64,000 nt of DNA from NCBI RefSeq assembly GCF_910592395.1, contig NC_088315.1, forward strand, positions 16,537,808 to 16,601,807, given 5' to 3'. Made by a program: the position numbers and the translations under genes. This document shows positions 42,388-52,800 of the stretch, one piece after another. The notes under the pieces are model-generated. The model was not told where the DNA came from. It worked only from the letters and a program-made list of their open reading frames with translations, and did not search any database. This DNA is from Lineus longissimus (taxonomy: Eukaryota > Nemertea > Pilidiophora > Heteronemertea > Lineidae). The stretch's first letter is position 1. Every line of letters starts with the position of its first letter.

Positions 42388-45287
42388 ATGTCATCCGATG
42401 ACGAGACAGAGGAGGAAAACACGGGCCCACAAATAGTCATGGCAGAACGTCCGAATCTCAAGCCGCCGGCACCTCTTGCTCTAACGGGGAATATTTCGGC
42501 GAATTGGAGGCGATGGAAGCAGAAATTTACGATATTTCTAACGGCATCACGGATAACGGAGGAACCTATCAAGGTCGCTCTTCTTCTCCACTCAATCGGA
42601 GATGAAGGACTGGAAGTTTTCAATTCATTTGGATTACCTGATGATGTCGAATACGCCCCGCTTATTAAAAAATTCGAGGAATATTGCACGCCTCAGAAGA
42701 ATGTAACATTTGAACGCCATAGATTCAATTCAAGGATACAGCAGGAAGGCGAGTCCTTTGACTGTTTCCTCACGGATATAAAAATAAAAGCCAAGGACTG
42801 TGAATTTGACACTCTAAGAGACTCCTTAATAAAGGATCGCATTGTATTTGGCATACGAATGGATCGCACGAGAGAACGTCTGCTTAGGGAGAAGGAACTC
42901 ACCCTCACCAAGGCGATAGATATATGCCGAGCAGCTGAGTTAACCAAGAAACAGATGAGTTCGCTGTCTAACGGACAGCGGCGTGATGAACAGACTGACA
43001 AAACAGTAAATGCAGTAGGCCGACAAGGATACAACAAAGCCGCCTCGGGTTATCATAACCAATCAACGTATGAAGGCAGCGGACCCAAGTGCGGGAATTG
43101 CGGGACTTTTCATCAACCACGGCAATGTCCTGCCTATGGCAAACAATGCAAGGGTTGCAAAAGGCTAAATCACTTCATCCGCTGCTGCAGGTCAACCAAT
43201 AAACAAGTCCACAGCGTAGAGGAGGAGGACGATGACGGTACGTACGAGTCTTTGTTCATTGGCAGCATCAATCAGTTAAAGGGAACAGACGAGTCTGATG
43301 AACAATGGCTAACGAAACTGAAGATGGGTCAGCGGCAGGTTTTCGTGAATTTGAAGATAGATACGGGAGCACAGGCCAACGTGCTGCCGTATGACCTATT
43401 CAAGCGGATCTGTAACAAACGAGATCTCATAAAAACGAAAATACGGTTAACCACTTACGACGGAACACCGCTACCGGTGGCAGGGAGTTGCAGGATTCGA
43501 TGCATATACAAGGATAACACATTTTACGAGGATTTCGTAGTAGTGGACAAACGCAGTGATCCGGTCCTAGGGCTTCGCACGTCTGTCAAGATGAATTTGC
43601 TTCAACGTATCGATGCGCTTAATAGGCCTACGTCCGATAGTGAATGCATACTCGACGAATATAGGGATATATTCGAAGGTCTTGGTTGTCTAGATGTGCC
43701 AGAGCATCATATTGAAATTGATCCATCAGTGAAACCAGTGATTCATGCGCCGAGGAAATTTCCCATTGCAATGCAGGATAGATTCAAAACTCAACTTGAT
43801 CGATTGGTTGGTATGAATGTGCTCAAAAAAGTGGATGAGCCCACTGATTGGGTAAATTCAATTGTGTTAGTTGAAAAATCAGATAAATCGCTACGTATTT
43901 GTTTAGATCCGAAAGATTTAAACACTGCTGTGAAACGGGAGCATTTTCCATTGATCACATTGGATGAAATTAGCACTAAACTCGCTGGGGCGAAGTACTT
44001 TACTGTTCTTGACGCGTCCAATGGATTCTGGCAACAAAAGTTGGATACGGAAAGTTCTATGCTCACAACATTCAACACATGTTTTGGGAGGTATCGCTTT
44101 CTCCGTCTTCCGTTCGGAATCTCCTCGAGTGCTGAAGTGTTCAATAAAGCAGTGACGCAAATTCTGGAAAATTTGGAGGGAGTCATCAGCTACATCGACG
44201 ATTTGTTAGTCTGGGGACGCACGAAAGAGGAACACGACGAGCGACTTAGGAAAGTATTGGATCGCCTACGGGAGAAGGGGTTAAAGCTCAATAGACGCAA
44301 ATGCAGAGTTGGACTCTCAGAGGTTGTTTACATAGGAGGATTACTAAGCGCAGATGGGGTCAAACCGGACCCGCAGAAAGTGCAAGCAATCGTGGATATG
44401 CCTCAACCAGATTGCAAGGCCGCATTACGCAGATTTCTAGGATTAGTAACATACTTTGGAAAGTATTTGCCGAACTTGTCAGACATTACGTCACCGCTCA
44501 GGCAGCTTCTTCCAGAAGATGCTGAGTGGGCTTGGCTGAAACAGCAGTCCGATGCTGTAGCGCAATTAAAAACAATGTTGACAACAGCACCAACGCTGAA
44601 ATTCTATGATGTAACAAAACCAGTGACATTGACAGTTGATGCATCTCAGAAAGGACTGGGTGGCGCCATTTTGCAAGATGGGACACCGATAGCTTATGCG
44701 TCAAGGGCATTAACGCCAACCGAACAGCGTTATGCTCAGATTGAAAAAGAAACATTAGCAGTTGTGTTTGGGTGCGAGCGTTTCCACCAATTCTTATATG
44801 CGCGGAATTTTGACGTCGAATCAGATCACAAACCACTTGAGTCAATTCTTAAGAAACAACTTGGGCAGGCACCGCCCAGAATTCAGAGATTTCTACTGAG
44901 GTTGCAAAAGTACACTTTCAACTTGCGTTTTGTGCCTGGTAAGGCAATGTATGTAGCTGACGCGTTAAGTCGAGCATACTTGGAGGACTCAGATCGTGAT
45001 AATGAACTCTCACAGGAAGCCCAATTACAAGTTCATGCGCTAGTGTCTAGCTTACCAATAACCGCAGGAAAAGCTGATGAGCTAAAACGTGAAATACAAA
45101 CTGACTCTGAATTGCAGACATTGTATAAAACTATAGAATCAGGTTGGCCGGAAAATTGTTCTGAAGTTCCAGATGTCGTGAAACCATACTGGAACTGTCG
45201 CGATGAACTATACATTACTGAAGGATACATATTCAAAGGACACAAAATTGTGATTCCGCCATCAATGCGCAAAGACATGCTGCAAAA
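42388..45287 (+). CDS. Gypsy gag-pol polyprotein, interrupted by a transposon
   Basis: ATG at 42388. Gag-like helices (1-200), two zinc knuckles (C-x2-C-x3-H-x4-C at about 235-247 and C-x2-C-x4-H-x3-C at about 254-266), aspartic protease (IDTGAQANVLP, Asp325), reverse transcriptase with RLPFGISSSAEVF and YIDD at 602-605, RNase H (TVDASQKGLGG, Asp751; YVADALSRA near 870), and the start of the integrase. The frame stops making sense at about residue 967, where the foldback element enters. The ORF runs into it for 50 more codons to 45438. The rest of the integrase resumes at 47503. No frameshift or stop otherwise. Confidence 0.93.
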
Positions 45288-47493
45288 GAGGGTTTCTTTT
45301 CTGCGAGTTGCGAGTTGTGAGTTGGATTTGCGAGTTGTGAGTTACATTTGCGAGTTGCGAGTTACATTTGCGAGTTGCGAGTTGGATTTGCGAGTTGCGA
45401 GTTACATTTGCGAGTTGCGAGTTGGATTTGCGAGTTAAAAATGCCAGATGCCTTCTTTCAATTCCAGTGTCATTAAATGGGTCTAAAAATGTCAAACTAG
45501 CCCAAATCGCAAAAGAAAACCCCCGGGTAAATCTTTTCTGCGAGTTGCCAGCTGAAATTGGCAAAGCATGGCCAAATGCCCTTGTATTTAGTCATGTATG
45601 GCCACACTGGTAGGATGCCTCATATCAGAGATGCCCCCTCTCATTTCCAGTGTCATTTATCGGGTCTAGAAATGGCTAACTAGCCCAACTCGCAGAAAAG
45701 AAAACACCCTGGGGTAATTCTTTTCTGCGAGTTGCCAGCTGAAATTGGCAAAGCATGGCCAAATGCCCTTGTATTTAGTCATGTATGGCCACACTGATAG
45801 GCAGCCTCATAGCAGAGATGTCCTCTTTCATTTCCAATGTCATTTATCGGGTCTAGAAATGGCTAACTAGTCCAACTCGCAGAAAAGAATTACCCCTGTG
45901 GATTTTCTTTTCTGCGAGTTGGGCTAGTTAGCCATTTCTAGACCCGATAAATGACACTGGAAATGAGAGGGGGCATCTCTGATATGAGGCATCCTACCAG
46001 TGTGGCCAAACATGACCAAATTCAAGAGAATTTACCATGATTTGCTAATTTCAGCAGACAACTCGCAGAAAAGAATTACCCCTGTGGATTTTCTTTTCTG
46101 CGAGTTGGGCTATTTCGACATGTTTTGCCCATTGAATGGTACTGGGAATGAAAGAGGGCATCTCTAATATGAGGCATCCTACCAGTGTGGCCAAACATGG
46201 CCAAATTCAAGAGAATTTACCATAAATTGCCAATTTCAGCAGGCAACTCGCAGAAAAGAATTACCCCGGGGGTTTTCTTTTCTGCGAGTTAAACTAGCGC
46301 AACATTTCTAGACCAAATAAATGAGACTGGAAATAACAGAAAGCATCTCTGATATGAGACAGCCTATCAGTGTGGCCAAACATAGCCAAATTCAAGAGAA
46401 TTTACCATAAATTGCCAATTTCAACTGGCAACTCGCAGAAAAGAATTACCCTGGGGGTTTTCTTTTCTGCGAGTTGGGCTAGTTAGCCATTTCTAGACCC
46501 AATAAATGACACTTGAAATGAGTGAGGGCATCTCTGATATGAGGCAGCCTATCAGTGTGGCCAAACATGGCCAAATTCAAGAGAATTTACCATAAATTGC
46601 CAATTTCAACTGGCAACTCGCAGAAAAGAATTACCCTGGGGGTTTTCTTTTCTGCGAGTTGGGCTAGTTAGCCATTTCTAGACCCAATAAATGACACTTG
46701 AAATGAGTGAGGGCATCTCTGATATGAGGCAGCCTATTGAATATTTTTTATTTGAATAAGGTTGCAACTGTGGATTGCAATAATCCTTGCACACTGGTCA
46801 GTTTCTGCCGGTGTCCTAACTGCAGATCGGCATAATGTATATATTAAAGCATGTGACTTTACCATCGGCACAGGTTTCCCTGTAATTATTGGAGTCCACT
46901 TGCACAGGTTTTACACCTTTGTGGCCCTCCTTTTGGGCACATTTTTATGTAAGTTTGTATATTTGTGTTATGTTTTGTATTATGTGTCCAATAAATCATT
47001 ATTAATTAAAAAAAAAAAAAAAAATCAGTGTGGCCAAACATGGCCAAATTCAAGAGAATTTACCATAAATTGCCAATTTCAACTGGCAACTCGCAGAAAA
47101 GAATTACCCTGGGGTTTTTCTTTTCTGCGAGTTGGGCTAGTTAGCCATTTCTAGACCCAATAAATGACACTTGAAATGAGAGAGGGCATCTCTGATATGA
47201 GGCATCCTACCAGTGTGGCCAAACATGACCAAATTCAAGAGAATTTACCATGATTTGGCAATTTCAGCCAGGCAACTCGCAGAAAAGAATAACCATGGGG
47301 GTTTTCTTTTCTGCAAGTTGGGCTAGTTCAACATTTTTTGACCATTGATTACCAGTCGTTCATTACCAGTGTCATTGATTGGTTCTAGGAATGTCTAACT
47401 TAGTTGCCTGCTGAAATTAGCAAATTGTGGTAAATCCAACTCGCAACTCGCAGATGTAACTCGCAACTCGCAACTCGCATGAAAGTCGCACTC
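45288..47493. mobile_element. Foldback-type element, 2206 bp, nested in the Gypsy integrase
   Basis: Flanked by the 9-bp direct repeat GCTGCAAAA (45279-45287 and 47494-47502). The ends form an imperfect inverted pair (GAGGGTTTCTTTTCTGCGAG against the complement of GAGTGCGACTTTCATGCGAG). They lead into arrays of GCGAGTT units, plus at the left and minus at the right. The interior is about nine ~180-bp units: the first two face one way, the rest the other. Each is bounded by AACTCGCAGAAAAGAA / TTCTTTTCTGCGAGTT hairpins. No coding capacity. 9-bp duplications are typical of Mutator-type elements, so a MULE-mobilised foldback is my best guess. Confidence 0.85.
46738..47023 (+). mobile_element. Poly(A)-tailed retro-insert (5'-truncated LINE or similar)
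   Basis: Interrupts one 180-bp unit of the foldback exactly between CCTAT and CAGTG, which are contiguous in the sister units. It ends with CCAATAAATCATTATT and 16 A's. About 230 bp of open, hydrophobic reading precedes the tail but shows no domain. Target duplication is at most 2-3 bp (AT). Probably a LINE 3' end. Confidence 0.75.
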
Positions 47494-47503
47494 GCTGCAA
47501 AAA

Positions 47504-48598
47504 GTGCATGAGGGACATCTAGGAATAGAAATGTGTCGAAGACGTGCGCGGGAGGTCATATATTGGCCAGGACTAAATAGTCAAATCGCTGAAATGGTCT
47601 CAAAATGCACAACATGTCAGAAACATTGCAATAAACAGCAAAAGGAACCGCTCATGTCGCATCCCATACCGCAAAGGCCGTGGCAAAACATATCTAGTGA
47701 TCTATGTGTGGTCTATGGGAAAGACTACTTAGTGATAGTTGATGCGTACTCAGGCTATTTCGAGATAGCACTGCTTGATGACACTACAAGTGAAACCATA
47801 ATCAAACATTGTAAATCTATATTTGCGCGCCATGGAATACCTGACGAATTCTTCACAGACAATGGTTCTAATCTAGTTAGCCGGAACTTTCAAGCTTTCG
47901 CAAAAGCATGGGAATTTAAGCTGGTGACATCATCACCAAGATTCCCACAATCAAATGGACTAGTTGAAAAAGCTGTGCAGACCGTCAAGAAAATTCTCAA
48001 GAGAAGCTTCTCCACAGGAGAAGACCCGTATCTAGGACTTTTAGCATACAGGAGTACACCACGTGAAGCAGACATGGCATCGCCTGCCAAGTTGCTTATG
48101 GGTAGAAACCTGCGCACGAGGTTGCCAACGGCAACTTCACAACTCCTACCAGCGGATGCAGTCAAAGTTCAGCAGCAGATACAAACGCGACGGGATACGG
48201 CAAAGGCATTCTTTGATGGGAAGTCTAGAGCACTCAAACCCCTAAACCCCGGCGATAATGTTATCATAACCTCTCCGGATAAACAGGGATCCCCAGGAAT
48301 TGTGGAACAGCAGACATCTGATCCGAGATCATATCTGGTCAGAACAAGGAATAACACTTTGCGACGTAACCGTAGACACCTCCGCCAGGTGCCCAGGGGC
48401 AGTATCCAGGAAAATGACCTGGAACAGGAAATTGAAGATGTAGACTCTGACGCAACAATCTTTAATGAAAGACTAGAATCTCGTGAGAATGAACTCCTCA
48501 TAAACACTACGCCTGACACCCCGCAGTTAGTTACAACAAGGTCAGGTCGTCTTGTCAGACCACCGGATAGATATGGTCATGAGTTCAACTTATGCTAA
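47504..48598 (+). CDS. Gypsy integrase, downstream part of gag-pol
   Basis: Continues the 42388 frame after the foldback. H-x3-H region (HEGHLGIEM), CTTCQKHC zinc Cys pair, catalytic Asp (NISSDLC, residue 66 of this part), Asp (FFTDNGSN, 119) and Glu (NGLVEKAVQ, 155). A C-terminal region with NPGDNVIITSPDKQG and a TRSGRLVRPPDRY tail follows. Ends at TAA 48596-48598, about 310 bp before the right LTR. Without an upstream start codon this part is not expected to be made alone. Confidence 0.9.
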   Translation: MHEGHLGIEMCRRRAREVIYWPGLNSQIAEMVSKCTTCQKHCNKQQKEPLMSHPIPQRPWQNISSDLCVVYGKDYLVIVDAYSGYFEIALLDDTTSETIIKHCKSIFARHGIPDEFFTDNGSNLVSRNFQAFAKAWEFKLVTSSPRFPQSNGLVEKAVQTVKKILKRSFSTGEDPYLGLLAYRSTPREADMASPAKLLMGRNLRTRLPTATSQLLPADAVKVQQQIQTRRDTAKAFFDGKSRALKPLNPGDNVIITSPDKQGSPGIVEQQTSDPRSYLVRTRNNTLRRNRRHLRQVPRGSIQENDLEQEIEDVDSDATIFNERLESRENELLINTTPDTPQLVTTRSGRLVRPPDRYGHEFNLC

Positions 48599-48911
48599 AG
48601 TTACTCAACTCAACAGATGTGAATAGACTGATTAATTAGAGCAGACCAGCCTCTAATCTCTTGTGTTTAGGTTTCGGAAAATGCGTGTGGTTCTTATATA
48701 ACTTTTAAATGTTTATGTTTTAGTATTAGCGTGACCTTAGTTCAGTTCATAGTTATTTTCATTCAGACATAACAAGGTGATTTACTTGCAGACTATTTGG
48801 ATTAATCTTTATTCAGCGTCTCGTGCGATATGAGTTTTTGATGTTTGTAATTGACTCTTGGATTTGCAGTTAACTATTTTGTGTTGCTTTGCTTCCTCTC
48901 CGTAAGGGGGA
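48599..48911. other. Gypsy 3' untranslated region
   Basis: No ORF. Ends with the polypurine tract GTAAGGGGGA adjoining the LTR at 48912. Confidence 0.7.
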
Positions 48912-49025
48912 TGTTATGATATTACCTATTACTCGTTATACTAACCATACTAACCATATACCTTATATAGCTTACTAATCATCACGTGACCTGTATCTTT
49001 ATATATCTTAGTTACTTTAATAAAC
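48912..49025 (+). repeat. Gypsy 3' LTR
   Basis: Base-for-base identical to 42145-42258. Followed by TTGT, the target duplication. Confidence 0.95.
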
Positions 49026-49026
49026 T

Positions 49027-49679
49027 TGTCTTAAATGGCAAGATGATTCCTACACATTTACTAAATGGGAGTTGCAGCGATCGCAGATCTGATGGCGAAC
49101 TAAACACGATGGTTTCATACTAACAACTGAATCATCATATCTTTATTTTCCCACAAATGTGGCATATTACAGACATCAAAGCAAACTGCGAACGTGAGAA
49201 AGTCCTAATCTAGCGCTACCCGTGGCCCCGGGTTAATCTAAAACAGATGTAGATTCTGGCAACGAAGCTCTGGGTGGTACCATATGTAATATCTGACACT
49301 CCCGGCCGAGCGAGATCTAAGTTGTGTTTACATCCAGTGAGCCGGTCACTTGACCTCAAGTTTCCGGAAATACGCGTGCATAAAGTGGGCCAGTCCCGAG
49401 TGACAGGTTGTCAACAATGAATCCTCAATTTACCCTAACGGTACTAAATGTAATCTAAACAAACTATGCACCTGCATTCCAATTAAAGTTGCGCGTGTAC
49501 AATGTTGCTAAACATAACTCTATGACTAATACACAATAAGTGAAGAACCTTCAAATACAAAATGATGAAAAGATGATGCCAGAACTGATAATCCATTTCG
49601 TGTCGATGTTGCTGATCATAAAAAGTTCAATGTCTATTCTTTTGAATAATGTCTATTTGTCTTTTCTCATGGACGACAG
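49027..49679 (-). repeat. Probable BEL/Pao 3' LTR
   Basis: Inferred from termini: on the plus strand it starts TGTCTTAAATGG and ends TGGACGACA, i.e. TGTC...GACA. It lies 200 bp beyond the stop of the BEL/Pao polyprotein, as expected for the 3' LTR of a minus-strand element. The 5' LTR is not in the window, so the borders cannot be confirmed by comparison. Purine runs that could serve as the priming tract lie at about 49700-49770. Confidence 0.45.
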
Positions 49680-49885
49680 GCGTCGTAACCCCGACGGAGG
49701 GAAGCTAAAACGGGTACTGCACCCCTGCTCATAGGGTGGCCCGTAGGTTGGCTAGGGGAAGGAGACACCTTATATTTCCTTAGTAGACGGGTCAAGACCT
49801 GGTCTACTTGCTACCCCATTAGTCCATTTGTCCATGTATCTGGCGTTCGGTAATCCATAGTGTGCTGGAGAGTTTCGGTTAAGGT

Positions 49886-52800
49886 TTACTGTTCGTAATA
49901 GTCTAGATTCTCCCTGATCCTCAGCCTAGTAAGGTCCGCGGTTGACCTTTTAGGGCGACTCGTTTCATTTCTGTTCAAAACAGTTTTTTCAGATGCGGTC
50001 TGCTCGATTAATTCGTCAACATTTAGCTCTAGCGGGTACAATTTTCCAATCGCGCGGTTTGATTTTCCAGTTGCGGTGCGCACTAGTGCTGACCGAGTCA
50101 ATCCATCGATTCCTGGGTGCAGTTCCATGATTATTCCGAGTTTCCATTTTCTTCTGGGCGTGTCCTTGTCGTGTACTAGCACTACGTCGCCGAGTTTTAT
50201 GACGTCACTTTTTGCGTTTTGCTTTCTGAGTTCATATTGATGCTGTTGCCGCAATCTCGCGAGGTATTCATCGTAGAAGCGTGTTCGGAACGTTTCTAGG
50301 AGTTGAGCGCGTTTGTGTGCTATTTTTTCAAGCTTATCGCGACCGGCGTATGTTGGATCAAATGATTCATTCTGCATGTCTTCATTTGGCAACAATGTGA
50401 CATCATGTCCGTAGATGAGGTTATTTGGCGTGATGGCCTTCAGTTCCTTCGGATCCGCTGATAGATATGTAAGTGGTCTGTTGTTTATGGTAGCCTGGAT
50501 TTCCTTAATCAGGGTCTGGAATTCGTCAATCGAGACTAGTGATTTGTTTAGAGTTTTCTTAAGTGCTAATTTGGTTACACCAATTAGTCTCTCGTGAACA
50601 CCGGCGAACCAACTTGCTTGTACAGGCGCATATTTGAAATATATTCCTTTGTCGGTGAGGTGATTTTTGAAGCGGTCACTGCTAACAATGTTGTATAAGC
50701 GTTTGAGTTCTGCATCGGCTCCTGTGAAAGTTTTAGCATTGTCGCAATATATGAGGCTTGGTGTGGAATGTGTTGACGTGAATCGTCTGAAAGATCTGAT
50801 GAAAGATTCCACTGTAAGATCCGGAGTGATTTCTAAGTGTACACCGCGTGTCGTGCAACAAGTGAAGAGGCAGACATACACTTTCTGAGTGGTGTTATTG
50901 ACTCGCACGTAGAGATGCGATGTAAAGTCCACTGCTGTAGATTTGAAGGCGGTTAGATCGTTTATTCGAAATTCTGGTAGTGGTGGTGCGACGGGTGTGA
51001 GGTATGGCCGGCCTGCTACTTTCTTGCAGATGACGCAGCGTCCAATGACTTTCTTCACTGACGCCCGCATGGACGTAATCCAGTATTTGTTACGAAGGTG
51101 TGCCATGGTTGAGCCAACACCATAGTGAACCATGGTATGATGAGCGTTTTGAATGACCAATGTTGTCAGGTAGGATCGGTGGGGCAGTAGAATCGGATAT
51201 TTGCGGTCCGGTGCCACATCAGCGGCGGAGATTCTCCCCCCGCAGCGGATAATGTTCGATTTATCTATGAATAGTCCGAGCTGGTTAATGATGGCTTGGC
51301 GTTTAGGAAACCTGGTAGCCCTCCCGGAGTGGAGGCATTGGAAGTAGGTCAGTACGTCTGCATATGCTGTGGTTTGGATATGTGATATCCATAATTTCTC
51401 GGCTTTGTTTACATCCTCTGCAGTAAGCATGCTACGGTTGATTGGTCCTGACCTGAAGGCGCGTGTCACAAGCGCGGTGACTCGGAGAAGTTTCTGCAAT
51501 GAGCTAAACCTGTTGATATCTATGACATTGCTTATGTTTATGTTTTGACTGGCTGGTTGAAAAACATTTGCCATTTCTACTCCTGCGGCAAGGGTTATCG
51601 CGATTTCAGGTTTGTCCTGTATATTCTTGAGGGGCCATGTATGCCTTGGCTGGGTTAACCATTTAGGTCCTGTGATCCATGACGATCTCTGTAATTCTTC
51701 ATGTGTAGCACCTCGGGACAGGATATCGGCGGAATTTTCATCTGTTGCCACGTGATACCATGAGTTGGGGTTGGATTTCTCCCGGATGATGTTTACACGA
51801 TTCTGTACGAAGGGTTTGAGTTTCTTTCCTGACTTCAACCAGTAGAGGGCGATTTCAGAGTCTGTGGTGTAGGTAATTTCAATCGCTGGGTAGTCCTTTG
51901 CGTAGATTTTACGCAGGGTGTCGCCGAATTCAACTCCCATCACCATGGCCATCAGTTCAAGTTTTGGTACTGTTTGGTGTGCGTTTTTGCTGGATATGAC
52001 TTTGTTTTTGGATCCTAACAGCGCGATAGTGGTATCCTGTTTAGCGTAGGCGACGCATCCAAGTGCGGTGGTTGGACATGCGTCACAGAATATAATGATT
52101 TCAAGTGGTTTTTTGGTGTTGGCACCTAGCCAACGTGGTAGTTTCACATCATTCACCTGTCTGAGGTTTTCGGCTATCTTTATCCATTGTTCTTGGTCCT
52201 GTGATGACAAGTTTTCATCCCAATTGCTATTTTGCTTCCAGAGTTTATTTACAAATGCTTTGGCGGGAACAGTCATTGGTGCTATTAACCCCAGTGGGTC
52301 GAAAACGGAAGCGGTTAGTGAAGTTGCGATCCGCTTTGTAAGTGCCTGTGGCAATGGTAACTCCTTTTTTGCAATGAACAGTTTATCCGATTTGGTGGCC
52401 CATTTGAGACCGAGGACTCCGACGTCATTTGACTTAGTTTGTAATCCGTCTGCTTGAATCTGGTTGGTAAGCTTTTCTGAGTTTGAGCCCCATTGACGGA
52501 GATGCATGGCGGCGGCATTTAACAATCCACGTGATTCATGATAGTATGCTAATCCTTCTTCATCAGTGTCCACTCCAGTTAAGAGATTGTCCACATACAG
52601 TTTATTTTGCATATCTTTAGCCACAGGAGAATCAGCATGGGCGGCGAGATGCTTTTGTAGCGTAATGGCAAGGGCAAAGGGGCTTGATACATTGCCGAAT
52701 ATTATCGTGTTACAGGCGTATGGTACAATTTCCTTTGTGACGTCATTATCCTTATACCAAAGAAATTTCACGTACTTTCGGTCGCATTCCATCAGTCGTA

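Larger units (their letters stand above)
42145..49025 (+). mobile_element. Gypsy (Mag-like) LTR retrotransposon, 6881 bp including a nested insert
   Basis: LTRs at 42145-42258 and 48912-49025 are identical over 114 bp (TGTTATGATATTACC...TTAATAAAC). Target duplication TTGT at 42141-42144 and 49026-49029. A primer-binding-site-like TGGCTTATACCC follows the left LTR directly. A purine tract (AAGGGGGA) precedes the right LTR. Without the 2206-bp foldback and its 9-bp duplication it would be about 4.67 kb with one long gag-pol frame. Identical LTRs imply recent insertion. Confidence 0.95.

Noticed and set aside
43791-44186. Antisense ORFs over the Gypsy RT (also 42378-43037, 44498-44845)
   Set aside because: Opposite a strong, uninterrupted gag-pol frame, with no motif of their own.
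46762-47154. 130-codon ORF running through the poly(A)-tailed insert into the foldback
   Set aside because: It crosses the poly(A) tail (Lys run) and two unrelated repeats; not a gene.
45300-47480. Regular repeats with spacers that might suggest a CRISPR array
   Set aside because: Units are ~180 bp, occur in both orientations and lie within a eukaryotic retrotransposon; there are no short unique spacers or cas genes.
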